DNA of 64,000 nt from Eriocheir sinensis (taxonomy: Eukaryota > Arthropoda > Malacostraca > Decapoda > Varunidae): NCBI RefSeq assembly GCF_024679095.1, contig NC_066520.1:14894709-14958708 (forward strand), given 5' to 3'. Positions within the stretch are counted from its first letter, which is position 1. Each line of letters opens with the position of its first letter. The notes below the pieces were generated by a model. That model saw nothing but the letters and a program-made list of their open reading frames with translations, made no database searches and was not told the origin of the DNA. Below are positions 1-20,638 of the stretch, piece after piece. Made by a program: the position numbers and the translations under genes.

Positions 1-80
1 ACGCCAGCGGAAATCGTGGTTTGACTGAAGATCCACGGAAAATTTGCTCAGTGTAATAGCCCCTTTACCATCCCGAGAAG

Positions 81-190
81 GAGGATGAACAGCTGGGTGA
101 GATGCACATCGACTGCCCGGGCCTGGATTCGAACCCGGGCCCGCGGAGTCGTAGCATGGCACGCTAATCACTGCCCCACGGAGGAGTGTA
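81..190 (-). repeat. tRNA-derived SINE head (family 1)
   Basis: Read on the minus strand it has an A-box-like segment (GGCAGTGATTAGCGTG) and a perfect B box (GGTTCGAATCC), followed by a tail containing CACCCAGCTGTTCATCCTCC. The same tail type follows the SINE at 19.8 kb (CACCCAACTTTTCATCCTCC). The shared tail marks it as a SINE, not a tRNA gene. Confidence 0.7.
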
Positions 191-459
191 TATACTACAA
201 CCAGGGCTGAAGCAAGCTCAGAAATTGACAAACCATCTTTAAAAATTAAGCGGCGTATTTCTGCTTCCCATAAATTAACATGGAAACAGTGATTTGATCT
301 GTGCTACAACAACCTGCCCTTAGACGTTCATTATCAGAGGAAATCAAGGCCTGTTCGGAAATCGGTCCTCTTATAAACTTTTGAGTAAATCCCGACAAAG
401 CTGTTGTAAAGTATCTGTCCGCTAATACCTTCCAGCCATTAATAATGTAGCAATATCCC

Positions 460-461
<2 letters not shown>

Positions 462-499
<38 letters not shown>

Positions 500-544
500 T
501 GTTTTTTGTATTGCCTCGTATTGTTTTATCTTGTCTTGTCGTGG

Positions 545-585
<41 letters not shown>
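462..585. repeat. Two (CT)n microsatellites
   Basis: (CT)n runs at 462-497 and 546-585, separated by about 50 bp of T-rich sequence. The rest of 190-1795 holds only further simple repeats and no recognisable exon. Confidence 0.95.
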
Positions 586-586
<1 letters not shown>

Positions 587-859
587 ATCAAATGGTTTAG
601 TAAATTAGCTCATGCCATTTTCTTCTTCTTTTTTTTCATTTTCTTTAGACGACAATTTCACGTATAATTCCGTACATACGTCTATCTTCACTTCTACATT
701 TCTGCCATTGCTTATGTTCATATACTTGCGTTATTGCGTTGGCTTAATCAATTCAGTTTTTTTTGTGTGTTTTGTGTTAGTGACGTAATGAAGGCGGAAA
801 AGAGGGGAAGAACATGACAAGAGGCAAACTACGCATTTACACTGAGAATGAACACACAG

Positions 860-882
860 GAGGAGGAGGAGGAGGAGGAGGA
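860..882. repeat. (GGA)n microsatellite
   Basis: Short uninterrupted GGA triplet run in a purine-rich stretch. Confidence 0.85.
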
Positions 883-1283
883 AGGCACTGGGAAAATGGC
901 CAATGGAGAGGGAAATTAGGCTGAAATGTTTACTTTTCATTAAGAAACATACGCTGACTCTTCTCTCACGCTCTCCGCCCCCTCCCCTCTCCATTTACTT
1001 TAATCATATTCCCTTCTCTCCAAGGAATATACCTGCATACGGTGTTTATTAGTAACATGACGGTGGCAAGGAGGAGGAGGCGGAGACGGAGGAGGAGAAA
1101 AGAAAAGGGAGGCGTGAGGCGTGTTCAAGTGACGAGTAAGGAGAAAGAAAAGTGTGGCCAAGGAGGAGAAAGGATAAAAGTCGAGAGCAAAAGTGGACTT
1201 CGGGGAATATGAGTAAAAAAAAGGTAGTAAAAACATGATAACCCGTGGGAATAGGAATGAACGGGGAAATATGAGGAATGCTT

Positions 1284-1284
<1 letters not shown>

Positions 1285-1326
<42 letters not shown>
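1285..1326. repeat. (GA)n microsatellite
   Basis: Uninterrupted GA dinucleotide array. It produces spurious SLSLSL-type open frames on the minus strand. Confidence 0.95.
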
Positions 1327-1327
<1 letters not shown>

Positions 1328-1627
1328 CGAGGAGGAGGCGATGCAGCTGAAACACAGACATAAAAGCATAAAGACAAGCAGAAAGCGCTGACACACATTC
1401 CCAGCGTCACTTTCCTTCCGTTTTCCGCCATAACGTTTATCATGCACTTTCTTTACGGCTACATCGTTAGTTGGCGCCATTTATTAAAGGTTTCGTTCGT
1501 TTAGTTCAGTTTTTACAGATTAATTCCGTGTGTCGTTTTAGCTTTGACATATTTCATTCATCTCCTTTTTACTTTTTTTATTTTGTTTTCGTATATTCGC
1601 TTTATTTGCTCTCCAATTAGACTAAGC

Positions 1628-1630
<3 letters not shown>

Positions 1631-1700
<70 letters not shown>
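1631..1700. repeat. (GA)n microsatellite, 70 bp
   Basis: Uninterrupted GA array ending about 95 bp before the first recognised exon of the membrane-protein gene. Confidence 0.95.
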
Positions 1701-1703
<3 letters not shown>

Positions 1704-1795
1704 CCTGAATACACAAGCCATAGAGCACCACCACCACTACCATTCTCCCCTTCCCTCCACCTTTCACTAACGCCTCTCTCCCTTCCCCTTTCTAG

Positions 1796-9608
<7,813 letters not shown>

Positions 9609-10719
9609 AAAACAAGTTATCATCTAGAATAACAAGTTATCTTGCCTGAACTACAGTATTGTAACTTTGCCCTCTGATTATGAACTGCTAAGATTGAGAC
9701 AGTAAGACCCTTCTTGGACAATGCATGGCCTGACAGGAAGTCACACAGCCACCCATACTTACAAAAACCCAATAAGTAAAGGCTTCATGTTGCCACTATA
9801 TTAAGATGATAATTGAGTTACATAATGAAAGTGAGAAAATAACACATGTTAACTAATATCTGCAAGACTTTAGGTCGTCTAATTCCTATCAATGTTTTTA
9901 ATCAATTCAAATATGGAAAATCTCACATGGTAACTGATATTACACATACAAGACATTTATGATTATAACATAGCAGACCATTACCATAGCAAAATTAGGT
10001 TTCAGAATGCCTTCATATTTAATGTGGTTTCTGAATTTCACAATTAACATAGCAAAAAACAGCACACGGCAATGAGCTATTGCATGTGCAGTAAAAGAAG
10101 TGGACTGTGCAGTGGTTGAGTAAGTGAAATGTGATCAGAGATGCTTTAGCTTATGATGAGAATGAATGTAGACAACTTTGTGAAGAGGGCATATATGGAC
10201 AGGATTAAGGGAAAAGGTGTCAGTGGGAGAACACCGTAAAATGAATCACTAAAGTGGATGAGTATTAAAGAGATTTGGTAAATGAGGGAATGAGCACTGA
10301 GAGGGAGTGCCAAAACAGGGAAAGTTGTAGATATATTTGCCATGGCCATTCCCATAGGGGAAGTTCCTGTGAGGGAAAAGGACGTCCGAGATGTAGATAG
10401 ATAGATAGATCAGAAATGAGTTACAAAAAATAGTTTTATATTTTAGGGATCATTGTGTGGGGGCAAGAAAGGGATGTGGTGGGAGACGCCACAGCAGCAT
10501 TTTGTCTTATTATTCAAGGTTCAATTACAGCAAATTAAGTTGTTGAACTATGTAAGAACAGTTCCTTCTTTTCCTTTCCATTGTTAAATGAATTCCAGAA
10601 TAACATGTTGCTTCATATTGTCTATAATCATAACATAATGAACCTATTTTTCACTGTGGTTATTTACATTTCATACAGTTTGCTACAATTTTTTATGATT
10701 TGCTATGATGTTTTCTCTT

Positions 10720-10725
10720 AATAAA
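10720..10725 (+). promoter_or_regulatory. Candidate poly(A) signal for the membrane-protein gene
   Basis: AATAAA about 1.1 kb after the stop codon at 9608, in AT-rich sequence with no other recognised feature between. It implies a 3' UTR of roughly 1.1 kb. An earlier cleavage site cannot be excluded. Confidence 0.4.
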
Positions 10726-11844
10726 ACATGCCAAAATACTGTATCATTATCATACTCAGATGAGCCAATCGTTTCTTTTTTCTTGTTTATAACCCCACAT
10801 ATTATATTCAAAAGATACAGTGATCAAGGAATACTGGGACAGATGTATTTTTTTCACCCAGTGAATACATTATAGGCTATATCCCTTGCATCAGTGTTAT
10901 GTCTACAGTATGTTAATTTACTGCCAATGTCAATTCACCTCTGCAATGTCTTTTTCTCCTTTTGAGGCATTCTTAAGGGTCCTGTGGTTACACTGTGAAG
11001 AGCTGTGGCTGTTGTGGTTCTCCAGCACCATCCTTTATTTTTAAATTTGGTTTTCTTAAAAGGTATACTTCAATTTTATTATTTTTAGATGTATCATTGT
11101 CTGAAAGGTACCTAAATTGGTGGAATACTGTATTTTGACTATAAATGTCATATCTTGTATACAACAGATAATAATGTGCATAGGTGGATAATAGGATATG
11201 GTTACATCATTAGGGAACCCATGGAAGTTTTTGTTAAGTCTTACTTTAACTCGCAGCATACAGATATTAAACTTACAAGATGGAATTCAGAGTAGATCTT
11301 TTGTTAATACACATGTATTACATGTGACAGCAATTAATACATCAACTGAGAGGAAATTAAACATAGAGGGTATACAGGTAGGTGCTACATGAGCATAATC
11401 CTTTAAGAGCCTGGGGTGGTGCTCACCAGGTCTACTAGAGGTACCACTAGAGGATCCATCCAGATTTTTTAGTATTTACAAAATAGCCTCAGAATGACTG
11501 ATACTACAGTGTTGGTGTTCTTTAAGATGAGGGAAGGGACTGGCAGAGAAACAGAGGCAATGGCTACAACCAACATATCCGCCATGTTTCAGCCACAGGT
11601 CAGAAAAGCATCATCCTTCAAGGTTGATGAAACACTGACGACCAGCTTTCCCTCTTTCACGACCAACGTAAGAATGTAGCAGTTAAGGGTTGTATTTCGC
11701 TCTGTTAATTCAAAGCTCCTCATAAATAGTCGTCTGCTTTACATATCTCCAGTGCTCTTGAGTGACACTAAGAAAACAATTCAAGGCATCATTAGCTTGT
11801 TGAGATGTGGGGAGTTCACTTCTCCAAGCACATGTGACAGTGAC

Positions 11845-11945
11845 ACTGATCTACTCGGGAGTGTAACTTTTTCCCAACATTTCTCCCGGGATTCAAACTG
11901 GGGTCCCTGGAACAGGAGGTGGACACTAGCGTCGAGCCAAAGGGT
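11845..11945 (-). repeat. Decayed tRNA-derived SINE head
   Basis: Minus strand shows TGGCTCGACGCTAGTG (A-box-like) and GTTTGAATCCC (B-box-like) at tRNA-like spacing. No clear tail was recognised. Confidence 0.45.
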
Positions 11946-12103
11946 CCCCCGATGCCGTAATGAGTGGTGAGTATGGGCTATACTTTTTTTTTTAATGTAA
12001 TACTAAATACATGATACCTGTTACTGAAATATACCACTCAAGGGCCGGCTTTGGCTCACGAGCTGCCAGTTCAATAGTCCTGTTATTTCTTTCAATGTTT
12101 AGG

Positions 12104-12320
12104 CCTATGGTGTCTGTAGGCTTTCTTGGTGGGGCCTGATGGTCGGCCCCAGCTCGTTATGGCGCAGGCAAGTGTTTATAGTGGTGCCATCTTGCTTGGC
12201 TCAAGCTACCCTTTCAGTGTTTTGCAGAGCTCATCTTTAAAATAAGCCTCTTTTAGGGAGAATCAAGAGTCCGGGTCGATAGGTGGTCTTCGGGACAGCA
12301 TGTGGGTAGTCTTATGCCTG
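12104..12320 (-). repeat. SINE family 2, body only
   Basis: Matches the body of the copies at 17.9, 34.1 and 60.0 kb: GCCTGATGG...GGCGCAGGCAAGTGTTTATAG...GCTCAAGC in minus orientation. The tRNA-like head is lost. Confidence 0.7.
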
Positions 12321-12559
12321 TTTAGGCTGCTACGATGGCTACTTTGCCTACAATATGTCTGCCCAAATCTGAGGGGGGGGCAACAGCCCCCCCCCAATAA
12401 GACACACAAAATTGACAACTTTGAGATATATTAAAACCTGTCTTGCAAATAACCTGTATACTTGCATGTTTGTTTTGATAGTCTGTAGATTTGGTAAACC
12501 AAAATTTATTTCAGATTGGACTGATAGACTTTGAAGTGTGACAGTCATGGATTGAACTT

Positions 12560-14520
12560 GAAGTCGGAGAACCTTCACCTAAGACACTGCTCATCACAAT
12601 GCATCATATGCCTAAAGAAACTGACAGGCCAAGTTGTCAAAAAAACATCAGAAACTGGCCTTTCTGTCCCTAATTCATGCGTGTGAGGTATGTGGAGATG
12701 ATGTCGCCCACAGAATTTTGCCAATCAAGAACAAATTCTGGCCAGAGAGTATCCTGTATTGTTCCATAAGGCTTGTTGGGGCACATATACCAGTAAAACT
12801 AACCTAAAACATGCTGGAAAAGAATCAGAAGCAGCAAGCGGCTGCTCCTCAAACACAAGTGACCCTCCTACGAGACTCACCAGGGGCCAGTCATCATCAT
12901 CACAGTTTAACATTCGTAGTTCATCCCTTTACTGTCCAAATCCCTTACACACGAGTTAACCAGCATCTTCACTTTTTCATCCTTTTTTATTGTTGTTTCC
13001 TTTTTTTGTGCCCTTGTGCTGTCTCCTTTGCTGTAAAAAAAAAAATATATAAAAAAAAGCCAGTGTTTCATTTGTGGCTCATCCTCAAAACGAGCTGAGA
13101 AGCTGACTCAGGTGGTCACAGGCTCCGGAGATACCACTAGAGAGAAGGTGTTGAGTGTAGCATCAGCCAGAGGAGATAATGTCATGTACCAAAGAATGGT
13201 TGCACATCCTGATCTCTTTGATTATGATGCTAAGTATCATCGTTCATGCTATGGTCATTACATTTCACAACGAAATGTTAAAGCTGCTCAAAGAAAGTTT
13301 TCTGCCACATAAAGTCAGAAGACTTGGCATTTGATAAGCTTGTGCAATTTTTCATGAGTACTGTACTGTCTAGCAACAAAACAGTCACATCTCTCTCAAG
13401 CCTAAGGGCCCGGTATGAGAGATACTTCATTGAATCGGAAAGACCAGACAATGTGTACTCCTGGGGACTGAAGAAATGCCTGATCAAATACTTTGGAGAC
13501 GCACTATTTATAGACCGTATTGGAAAATCAGACATTGTTTGTTCTATTGATGTGACTGTAGGAACAGCTCTAAGCAAAGCCTCAGAACTACAGAACAACT
13601 TCAAAATGAAGATATTCTTGAAATGCAGTCCCATTTGGAATTTTCATCAAACCATGACAATGAAAAGATTGTTCTGCACAAAGCTGCAAGCATACTGAGA
13701 CATAGCATGGCAGGCATTCATGATTCAAGGAGCAACTACCATTCCAAGCCTCTTCAGTTCTCAAGAGGAAGCAGATACAAAAATGCTGCTTCATGCCATT
13801 GCCCTATCTTCCACTCATAATCGCCTGGTTATTCAAAGTGATGATACTGGATGTTCTGGTGCTGTTATTATACTATTGCAGCAAGGATATGCTCAGTGAG
13901 TTTGTATACATAATGGCAGGCCATAACACTCCAATGGTTAATAGGCAACGTTACATCCCTGTCGATTCCATTGTGGCCGAACATTGTGTGAAGTTCTGTG
14001 ACAGTCTCTCAGCAGCACATGCACTGACGGGGTGCGACAGCACGAGCAGTTTACACCAAATTGGAAAGCGCGTTAATTACACAAAACTGCTGGAACATGT
14101 GGGAAAGAACAACCTTTCACTCGCAACATATGGAATGTAGAATGACGTGGAAGCAGATGTCTCCTGCGCGTTCGTAATTATTATGTCCTTAGCCTGTATG
14201 TAAAGAACGCGAAGACATGTTCTTCCCTGGACCAGCCTCGGCATCTCCTCGCCTCGACAACAGACAAGCCTGACAACTGCCACCAACAGGTTCTCCTGTT
14301 GGCAACGGATGATATCTGTCTGACGGTCAGCTTGAACCAGTTATCTACACCAAAGAATCAGCCCCAGAGGAAGTCCGCGATCTCACTCGTACCGTGACTG
14401 CCGACAATCCAATAAGTGCCACTGCCTGCTGAACCACCTTTGCTGCACCGAGTTGTGTGCCTGCCGTGGAGACTGTCAGAACAACGAGGCCATTGTTGAC
14501 TCGGAAAAAAAATCTTGATC
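12560..14520 (+). pseudogene. Broken mobile-element-like gene of unnamed arthropod family
   Basis: Open fragments in different frames run in order along the plus strand. One is around 12759-12959 (FHKACWGTYTSKTNL); next come 13064-13312 (CFICG and YHRSCYGHYISQRNV), 13324-13698 and 13793-14140 (AHALTGCDSTSSLHQIGK). A Cys-rich end lies near 14410-14490 (KCHCLLNHLCCTELCAC-like). The CxxC...KYHxxCY pairs look like zinc-binding units. The ALTGCD block followed by a Cys-rich C-terminus is a pattern I associate with a widespread, repeated, mobile-element-derived protein family of arthropods and cnidarians that I cannot name. There are at least three frame changes and stops between blocks, so this copy is dead. 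Introns cannot fully explain the breaks because several adjoin without good splice sites. Confidence 0.55.
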
Positions 14521-14947
14521 TTGATGTGTAATGCGCAAGGCACCTATCAGTCGCATAACACGCATATTTTTTGTTGGCTGTTGGGGGGACGGGGGAGCCG
14601 AATGTGCAGGGGAGGGAGGTGAATCAAGTGTAATTGTTAGTGTTGGTGTGTTGTGGTGACAAGTACATGTATTTATTTTCTGAATGAGTCTAACGTACAG
14701 TGCCCAGGAGCAACATGTTTGTGTGTTGGGTGACGTCAATGCTGCTCCTCCGCCGATGTGAGGACGCTCCCCCCAACGAGCTACACTCACGTCAGCATGG
14801 GGTGCCTCTCTCGCACCTGCTGGCTTGTCAATAGTGCTGTCACCATGTCTGCACAGTGCGTTGGATGGGTGCACAATTCTATACGACAGTGTCTCCTCTG
14901 ACCATTTTTCTCTCTTATTTGGGCTAAAAATTAATGGGCTTCCTGCC

Positions 14948-14950
<3 letters not shown>

Positions 14951-15037
<87 letters not shown>
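14951..15037. repeat. Compound (CA)n(GA)n microsatellite
   Basis: CA array passing directly into a GA array. Confidence 0.95.
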
Positions 15038-15038
<1 letters not shown>

Positions 15039-15790
15039 GAGAAGTGAAACAGAGGGGGAAGAACGTACGTTTGAAAAGCGCGGCGAAAAATGAATCTTAA
15101 AATGGTCGATGTCGTGAGCTTGGCAATATTAATAGCCTCTTCCATTTATATAAGTTGATTCCGTGTACTCATTCACCGAACAAATCGGTAAAGATAGTAA
15201 CCTCCGCTAACTTAATGATTAAAAATGTTATATTTACATATTAACAACACCAAAGACTAACAAATCACCACAACATGGTAGCACATTTACGCTCGATCCT
15301 ATGTTTCTTCCAAGGTGCTTGTTTCTTCCATGCCTTAAAGCAACGAAACAATAAAGAACTTTGGTTTGGGTTTACACCACAAGCAATGGAACACTATATG
15401 GTTTAACACTAAATAATAAGGAATGAAGCACTGTGATTTATAAAGACGAAAATAATATAAAAATAAAATCTAAACCTAAACTAACCTATTAACTAACTGA
15501 ACAATCTCACTTACCTATTATAGTAATCTCACCTCAGAAAGTGCTCCCCTCAGTGTGGTGCCGTTGCAGAGCCTCGCTCGCTCTTGATCTTGAACCTGTC
15601 GGGAGTCACCCAGTAACCCACAATAACATACAGTTCGTGCTGATAATTTTTTTCGGCTTATTACCAGTCACATAAATATATACATAATAATTAATACAAT
15701 GATAGATCAGTTAAGCATAAATGATTATTTCATTGTATTCTGAACAAATATAGTTAACAAAATTGCACTATATATGTAAATGTACGGCTA
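15038..15790. other. Intergenic, upstream of MRGBP
   Basis: No coding signal. AT-rich in part, with a more GC-rich patch at 15540-15620. Nothing that can be called a promoter with confidence, though the MRGBP start must lie near. Confidence 0.5.
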
Positions 15791-15890
15791 ATACCCGAAA
15801 CAGCACCTAGCCGAGCTGAACAAGCCGTGGTGGCAGGAGTCGCGGCCCGAGGAGTGTGTGCTGCCCGGCACTGTTGAGGGACTCGCGGTC

Positions 15891-18800
15891 ATGTTGAACA
15901 CCAGGATGACGGAGATTGACTGGAGTGTTGAAAATGAAATCCAGTTGTTCTACGCCATGATGGGCCACAAACCCGTGGGTGAGTAAGGTCCCCTTCACTC
16001 TGGGCCCTGACAACCCAGCGACGTTTAGGCCCCCTTCACACTGTGCCGACTCAGCCAGCATCCGGCGATCGTATCTAGACCTCTTTTCGACACCTTTCGC
16101 ATCAACATTTCACACCCAAGACTTCGTGTACCCTGGAGTCGTTGGTTGTAGCCCAGAATCGGCACAATGTGAAAAGTTTAACCCAGTGCCTGGCTGTCTG
16201 TGTTGTCCTGGCGGCGCCGGGCTGTGTTTGAGTACCTAAATGGAGGGTATTTTAGGGAGGAACACACCAATGTAATTCGAATTAGCTTGCAGAGAGATAT
16301 TCTGCCTGTCTAGTTTTTCTTTATTCGCTCACTTATATTGTTTACTGTATCTGTTTTGACCACAACACATGGCACAAACATTTGATAAATATTATTAGCC
16401 TATAGTAGATAAGGCAGACATTATAACAAATAAACATGGCAAATTTTAGATAGAATTCTACCATGTCAATTTTTTTTTCACTAAATCTTTGTCTACTTAG
16501 TCTTTATTTATTTCTCAAATTTTACTTGCCATATTTTAACCTCAACACATGCCACAGAGTTTCAGAGAATCACTTTTGGTCAGCACTAACCTTTGCAAAC
16601 ATCATAAGTGATGTGAATATACATGAACCTCATTGCTATCTCCAAATATATTTTGATCTTTACAATCTTTTCTCTGTATCTCTGGGAGTCTTGAAGTAGA
16701 AGACACATTTGGCAACGAGATATTGGCTTGCCCAGAAAATGAAACCAATTTAGTTTAGTTAGGTTTGGTTAGATTTGATTGTTCATGATAAATATGCAAT
16801 AAGCTTCGCCCTGCGTTGTTGGTTGTTGTCACTGTCAGTCAGCAGTTGGTTTATGTACTTAGGGAAGTTTATCTGTAGGGAAAAAAGTTCACTCAGCATG
16901 CCAGGAAACACATATGGAAAGGTTTAACCCTTTCACGCACCACGATGCGATTCATGTTAAAACGAAATCATCTACATGAGCTTTTGACTCGAATCATGTC
17001 AAAAACTTTTAAAAATTCTCCAGAAATAAAGTATCTTTCAGAATCGCGTCAAAATTTTTGGCATCAAAGATCCAAGCTAGACCTATAAAATAATCTAATT
17101 GTCAACTCTCTCATGCTGTTGGATTTAAAGTGATAATTGCCCGTGCTTTAGTTGCCTCTCAGCAGGCAGCCTGTGAACGTGACTGTCGTCCCTTTGAATT
17201 GTTATTTCGCAGAGTCGGTAAACTTTGCTATTTATTTGCATTTCTTGATATTTTTTTCTTTTATAAGGCAGAATAATCTCTTCCAAAACCAACGATATAT
17301 AGTAATGCCAGGAAAAAATAATACTCATGGGTGAAATCGATAACATGATAAAAAAAATTTGACGCCCCCTAGGGAACCCTAGACGGATGTCGCAGTGGAA
17401 AGAGAAACTTACTAAACTTTTGGTGCATGAAAGGGTTAAAACAAGATGATGATGTAAATAACCAAGAGAAGTGTTAGTAATCAAGGGAAATTTAGGAAAG
17501 AGAGGGGATGTGTGGATCATATCTGTGCACTGAAAAATTATACTAGTTGAATAAAGCTCATAGAATTGTAGGAAATTGTTTGCTACGTTCATGGACTTTG
17601 AGAAGGTTTATGACAGGGTCAACAGGAACAGTTTATTGGATGTCCTGAAAATATATGGCATGGGAGGGTGTCTACCTGAAGAGATCATCTATTTACATAT
17701 ACAGGTCTTCAACAGATGGCATATTGCCAACTTAAGTCTACTTTTTCTGGCTTGTCTTATGAGTCACAATGGCAACCCACCATGCTGAGTTTGGATCTAC
17801 AGTAGATGGCACATTGCTGACATAAGAGTAAGTTTTCCAACTTCTGTCTAGTTCATCAAAATCCAAAATTAAATTTTTTGTGCCAATTTTTCTGTAATTC
17901 CTAGCTAGAGGAGGCAGTGGTTAGCATGCTGGCGCCATGTCCAGGAGGACGCAGGATTGCTTACCACCCACCACCACAAGCTGGGATTTTTCAGTCACCG
18001 CCGAGTGGCCCAAGACTACCCACATGCTGTCCTGAAGACCACCTGTCAACCCAGATTCTAGATTCTCTCTCCATTGAGATGGTCAAAAATGAGCTCCGGG
18101 GAGCAGCATGAGCCTAGTATGATGGCGCTACCATAAACACTTGCCTGTGCTATAATGGACTGGCGCCAACCATCAGGCCCCACCAAGAAAGCCTACCAGT
18201 GTCATAGGCTGAAATATAAAAAAAATAAAGAATGCTGACATAGAGATTTTACTATATGTCAGAACCTTCCCTGGGGCATCGCCCAGTTGGGAGAACCTGG
18301 CTGTGATTGTATGATAAATCTTTGCTGCAACATGATAATTATTTGTTGTTATAATATCAAAGCATATTGAATAATCATGTTTTCTGACAGGTGTCAACAA
18401 GCACTTCCAGATGATGATAATCCATGACAAACTCAGTTCATCACTCAACTGTGAATTGTCTACACAAACCATCTGGAAGAAGCTGGAGACATTATATGAC
18501 ATGGCTGCCTTAGTGAGTATTTTCCCTTCTGTTTGTAAGTATTTCTGCAAAAATACTGCTGTGTACAAATTGTTATCTTTGTCCTCCCCCACTTCTATGA
18601 ACTTCTCCCACTTTGTGGCATAGAGAATTGATTTATATCAGTTAATTTCTTTATTCACTAATGACCACCACTGAAAGTCAAGGCAAGAGCATTGTAAGTC
18701 ACCAATGACCACTTCTCTTTAGACATGAAATCTGAGTCTCTACAAAAGAAGTCATATAAAACAAATCAGCATACTTCTATCTGCAAATCAGTCTCAATAA

Positions 18801-20378
18801 ATTATTTATTTTCCACACATTCGTATGATTGTTTTACTTCCTTGAATTCTCTAAACCATAGTGCAAGTAGAATGAAATGGAATTTTCTCAGACCCAACTG
18901 TAGCTTTCATCTATAGAGAACAAATAAATTTCTTACCCTCTTTTTCTACTAAATTTACATGGTTAATTTGATGTAGTTCCATACACATATGGTTTTATTC
19001 TGTTGGATCTCATATACATGTCTGTGGAGGGGATATAATGAGCAGAAGAGGCAACTAAAGTGACTGTATTGTCATCAAGGCATAGTGGATGCTTTGTTTG
19101 ATAGATAAGGCTGACCCTCATTTCATCTGATATGAGCATTGTAACTTTTCTTTTAATATTTTTTTCCAAGATGTTTCAATTTGGACACATTATTCTATTG
19201 CAGGATGAGTCAGACAAGCTGCCCTTTCCCAACGCCCAGACTGACTTTCACCTTCCTGGAGAGTTTTCTGATCTGCTTGAAGTAAAAGTAAAGCCAGATA
19301 TAAAGGAGGAGAAGGAGGAAAAAGAGATCAGAGCAAGAGGACGACCTAAGAAGGACAAAGACAAAGATAAGGATAAAGACAAAGACAATGACAAGGAGGA
19401 AGGTAAGCTGTGGCATCCCTCAACACCAGCTAACTGATTTTTTTCCAGCCTCTTGTTCAGAATAAGTCATGAAGCATAACTTATACATCAGTGAACATTA
19501 ATAGAATGGTTAAAGTCTTGTATGACTATAGGCCTAATCCATAAAAAAAGTTTTTAGGTTGTGTGTATATTCTTATATACCTTAGTTATATTTTAGAATT
19601 TTAGATCAATCAGCTTTTGGTTGTTACTTACAGTCTGAAACTCAAAATGAATAATATTACCCATTTTGCAAAGTTTGGAGATGATTAAAATTATGAAATA
19701 TTCTAGTAATAGTCAGCAATGCACATGGTATGGCCAGCATTATTTTCTTTAGATTTATTATATATGCAAGTCCTCATTTTCCTGTGATCATATCACCCAA
19801 TATGCCTCCATGGTGAAGTTGTTGGCATGCCTTGCCATCAATCTATGGGCCCTGGTTCGAATCTCGGAATAGGCAATTGGCATGGAGCTCACCCAACTTT
19901 TCATCCTCCTTTCTGGGCTGACCAATAAATGGGAACCTAGGGAAACCTTGGGAAGCTAAACTGTGGTTACTCAGCTGTCACGCCTCCTCTGTGTCCCAGG
20001 GCAATGGGTTCTTACCCACCACATGCTCAAGGGGCAATGTGATGTAGATGAGCACTGAGGCCACGTGCAGTGATAGCATATCCCCACAGCTTTACCTTTA
20101 CCTATTTCACTCAATCTTCTGTTTATCCAACAAATCTTAGCACTGAGGTTTTTTTTTCTTCATATGAGCAATAGTTTTTAAAAGAAATGTTTTCAACATA
20201 TAACTATAAGGTAGAAACTGACAGGAAACATTGTTTAGCAGGTGGAAGAAGGGACCGGGCAAGAGAGCTGCGGGAGGAGGAGGAGGAAACTCCCAGAAGG
20301 ACAGGCAAGCGAGGACGAGACTCAAAGCCAGCATCTCCTGCCCATACCCCAACTACCAGTAAAAGACGTAGGAATTAA
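15891..20378 (+). CDS. MRGBP: MRG/MORF4L-binding protein (Eaf7-type NuA4/TIP60 subunit)
   Basis: Four exons in phase: 15891-15978, 18391-18512, 19204-19402 and 20242-20378 (TAA), giving 181 residues; the human protein is about 204. The Eaf7/MRGBP core covers residues 11-95: WSVENEIQLFYAMMGHKPVG, then HFQMMIIHDKL, IWKKLETLYDM and KLPFPNAQTDFHLP. The acidic/basic tail has an AT-hook-like RGRPKK (115-120), a KD repeat (121-132) and ends SKRRRN, like the SKRRR-type end of the family. The product bridges MRG15/MRGX to the NuA4/TIP60 histone acetyltransferase complex in the nucleus. The start is the first ATG in the core frame; an ATG five codons on (15906) is possible. The frame is open upstream to a stop near 15789, so a longer N-terminus cannot be excluded. 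Intron 1 contains a LINE fragment, a TTAA element and a SINE; intron 3 contains a SINE. Confidence 0.93.
16928..17435. mobile_element. TTAA-flanked (piggyBac-type) MITE, family A
   Basis: The left end CCCTTTCACGCACCA and the reverse-complemented right end CCCTTTCATGCACCA match at 14 of 15 positions. Both are flanked by TTAA (16924-16927 and 17436-17439). TTAA target duplication with CCC termini is the hallmark of piggyBac elements. The 508-bp interior has no transposase. It lies in intron 1 of MRGBP. Confidence 0.75.
17480..17700 (+). pseudogene. LINE reverse transcriptase fragment
   Basis: Translation gives a QGKFRKERGCVDHI-like stretch and then FATFMDFEKVYDRVNRNSLL and LKIYGMGG. These are the reverse transcriptase segment before and including the first catalytic aspartate region. 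It is frame-broken between the two parts and truncated on both sides. It starts just outside the TTAA element. Confidence 0.75.
17906..18228 (+). repeat. SINE family 2, near full length
   Basis: A degraded tRNA-like head (GAGGCAGTGGTTAGCATGCTG) is followed by a body shared with the 34.1-kb copy: GGGATTTTTCAGTCACCGCC, ACCCACATGCTGTCCTGAAG, GAGCTCCGGGGAGCAGC. It ends in an A-rich tail. Confidence 0.85.
19795..20105 (+). repeat. SINE family 1, near full length
   Basis: A tRNA-like head with B box GGTTCGAATCTC is followed by GAGCTCACCCAACTTTTCAT and TGGGAACCTAGGGAAACC and a long body. It shares its tail with the minus-strand copy at the start of the window and with the remnant at 58.8 kb. It lies in the last intron of MRGBP. 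Confidence 0.85.
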
Positions 20379-20638
20379 CTATTGTTTGGAGTAGAAGTTT
20401 TAGACATTCCTTGTGGCCATAAGTGACAGATGCAAAATGATGAGTAAGGAAATATCACCAGTTTGACACTAATCTAGCTAGCTTGATATTTATTTACATT
20501 TGCTAAAACTATATCTTAACCTGTGTATGTAGCTATTTGAAACTACTTCATCTTAGCTTTAATATATAGGGATTTTTTAGCTATGTCTTAACAAATTGTC
20601 TTGTGTATTATATTTGTAATTTATAAATATTTGATAAC

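Noticed and set aside
12360..12402. G-run/C-run hairpin resembling a terminator
   Set aside because: A short homopolymer hairpin in a eukaryotic intergenic region with no functional context.
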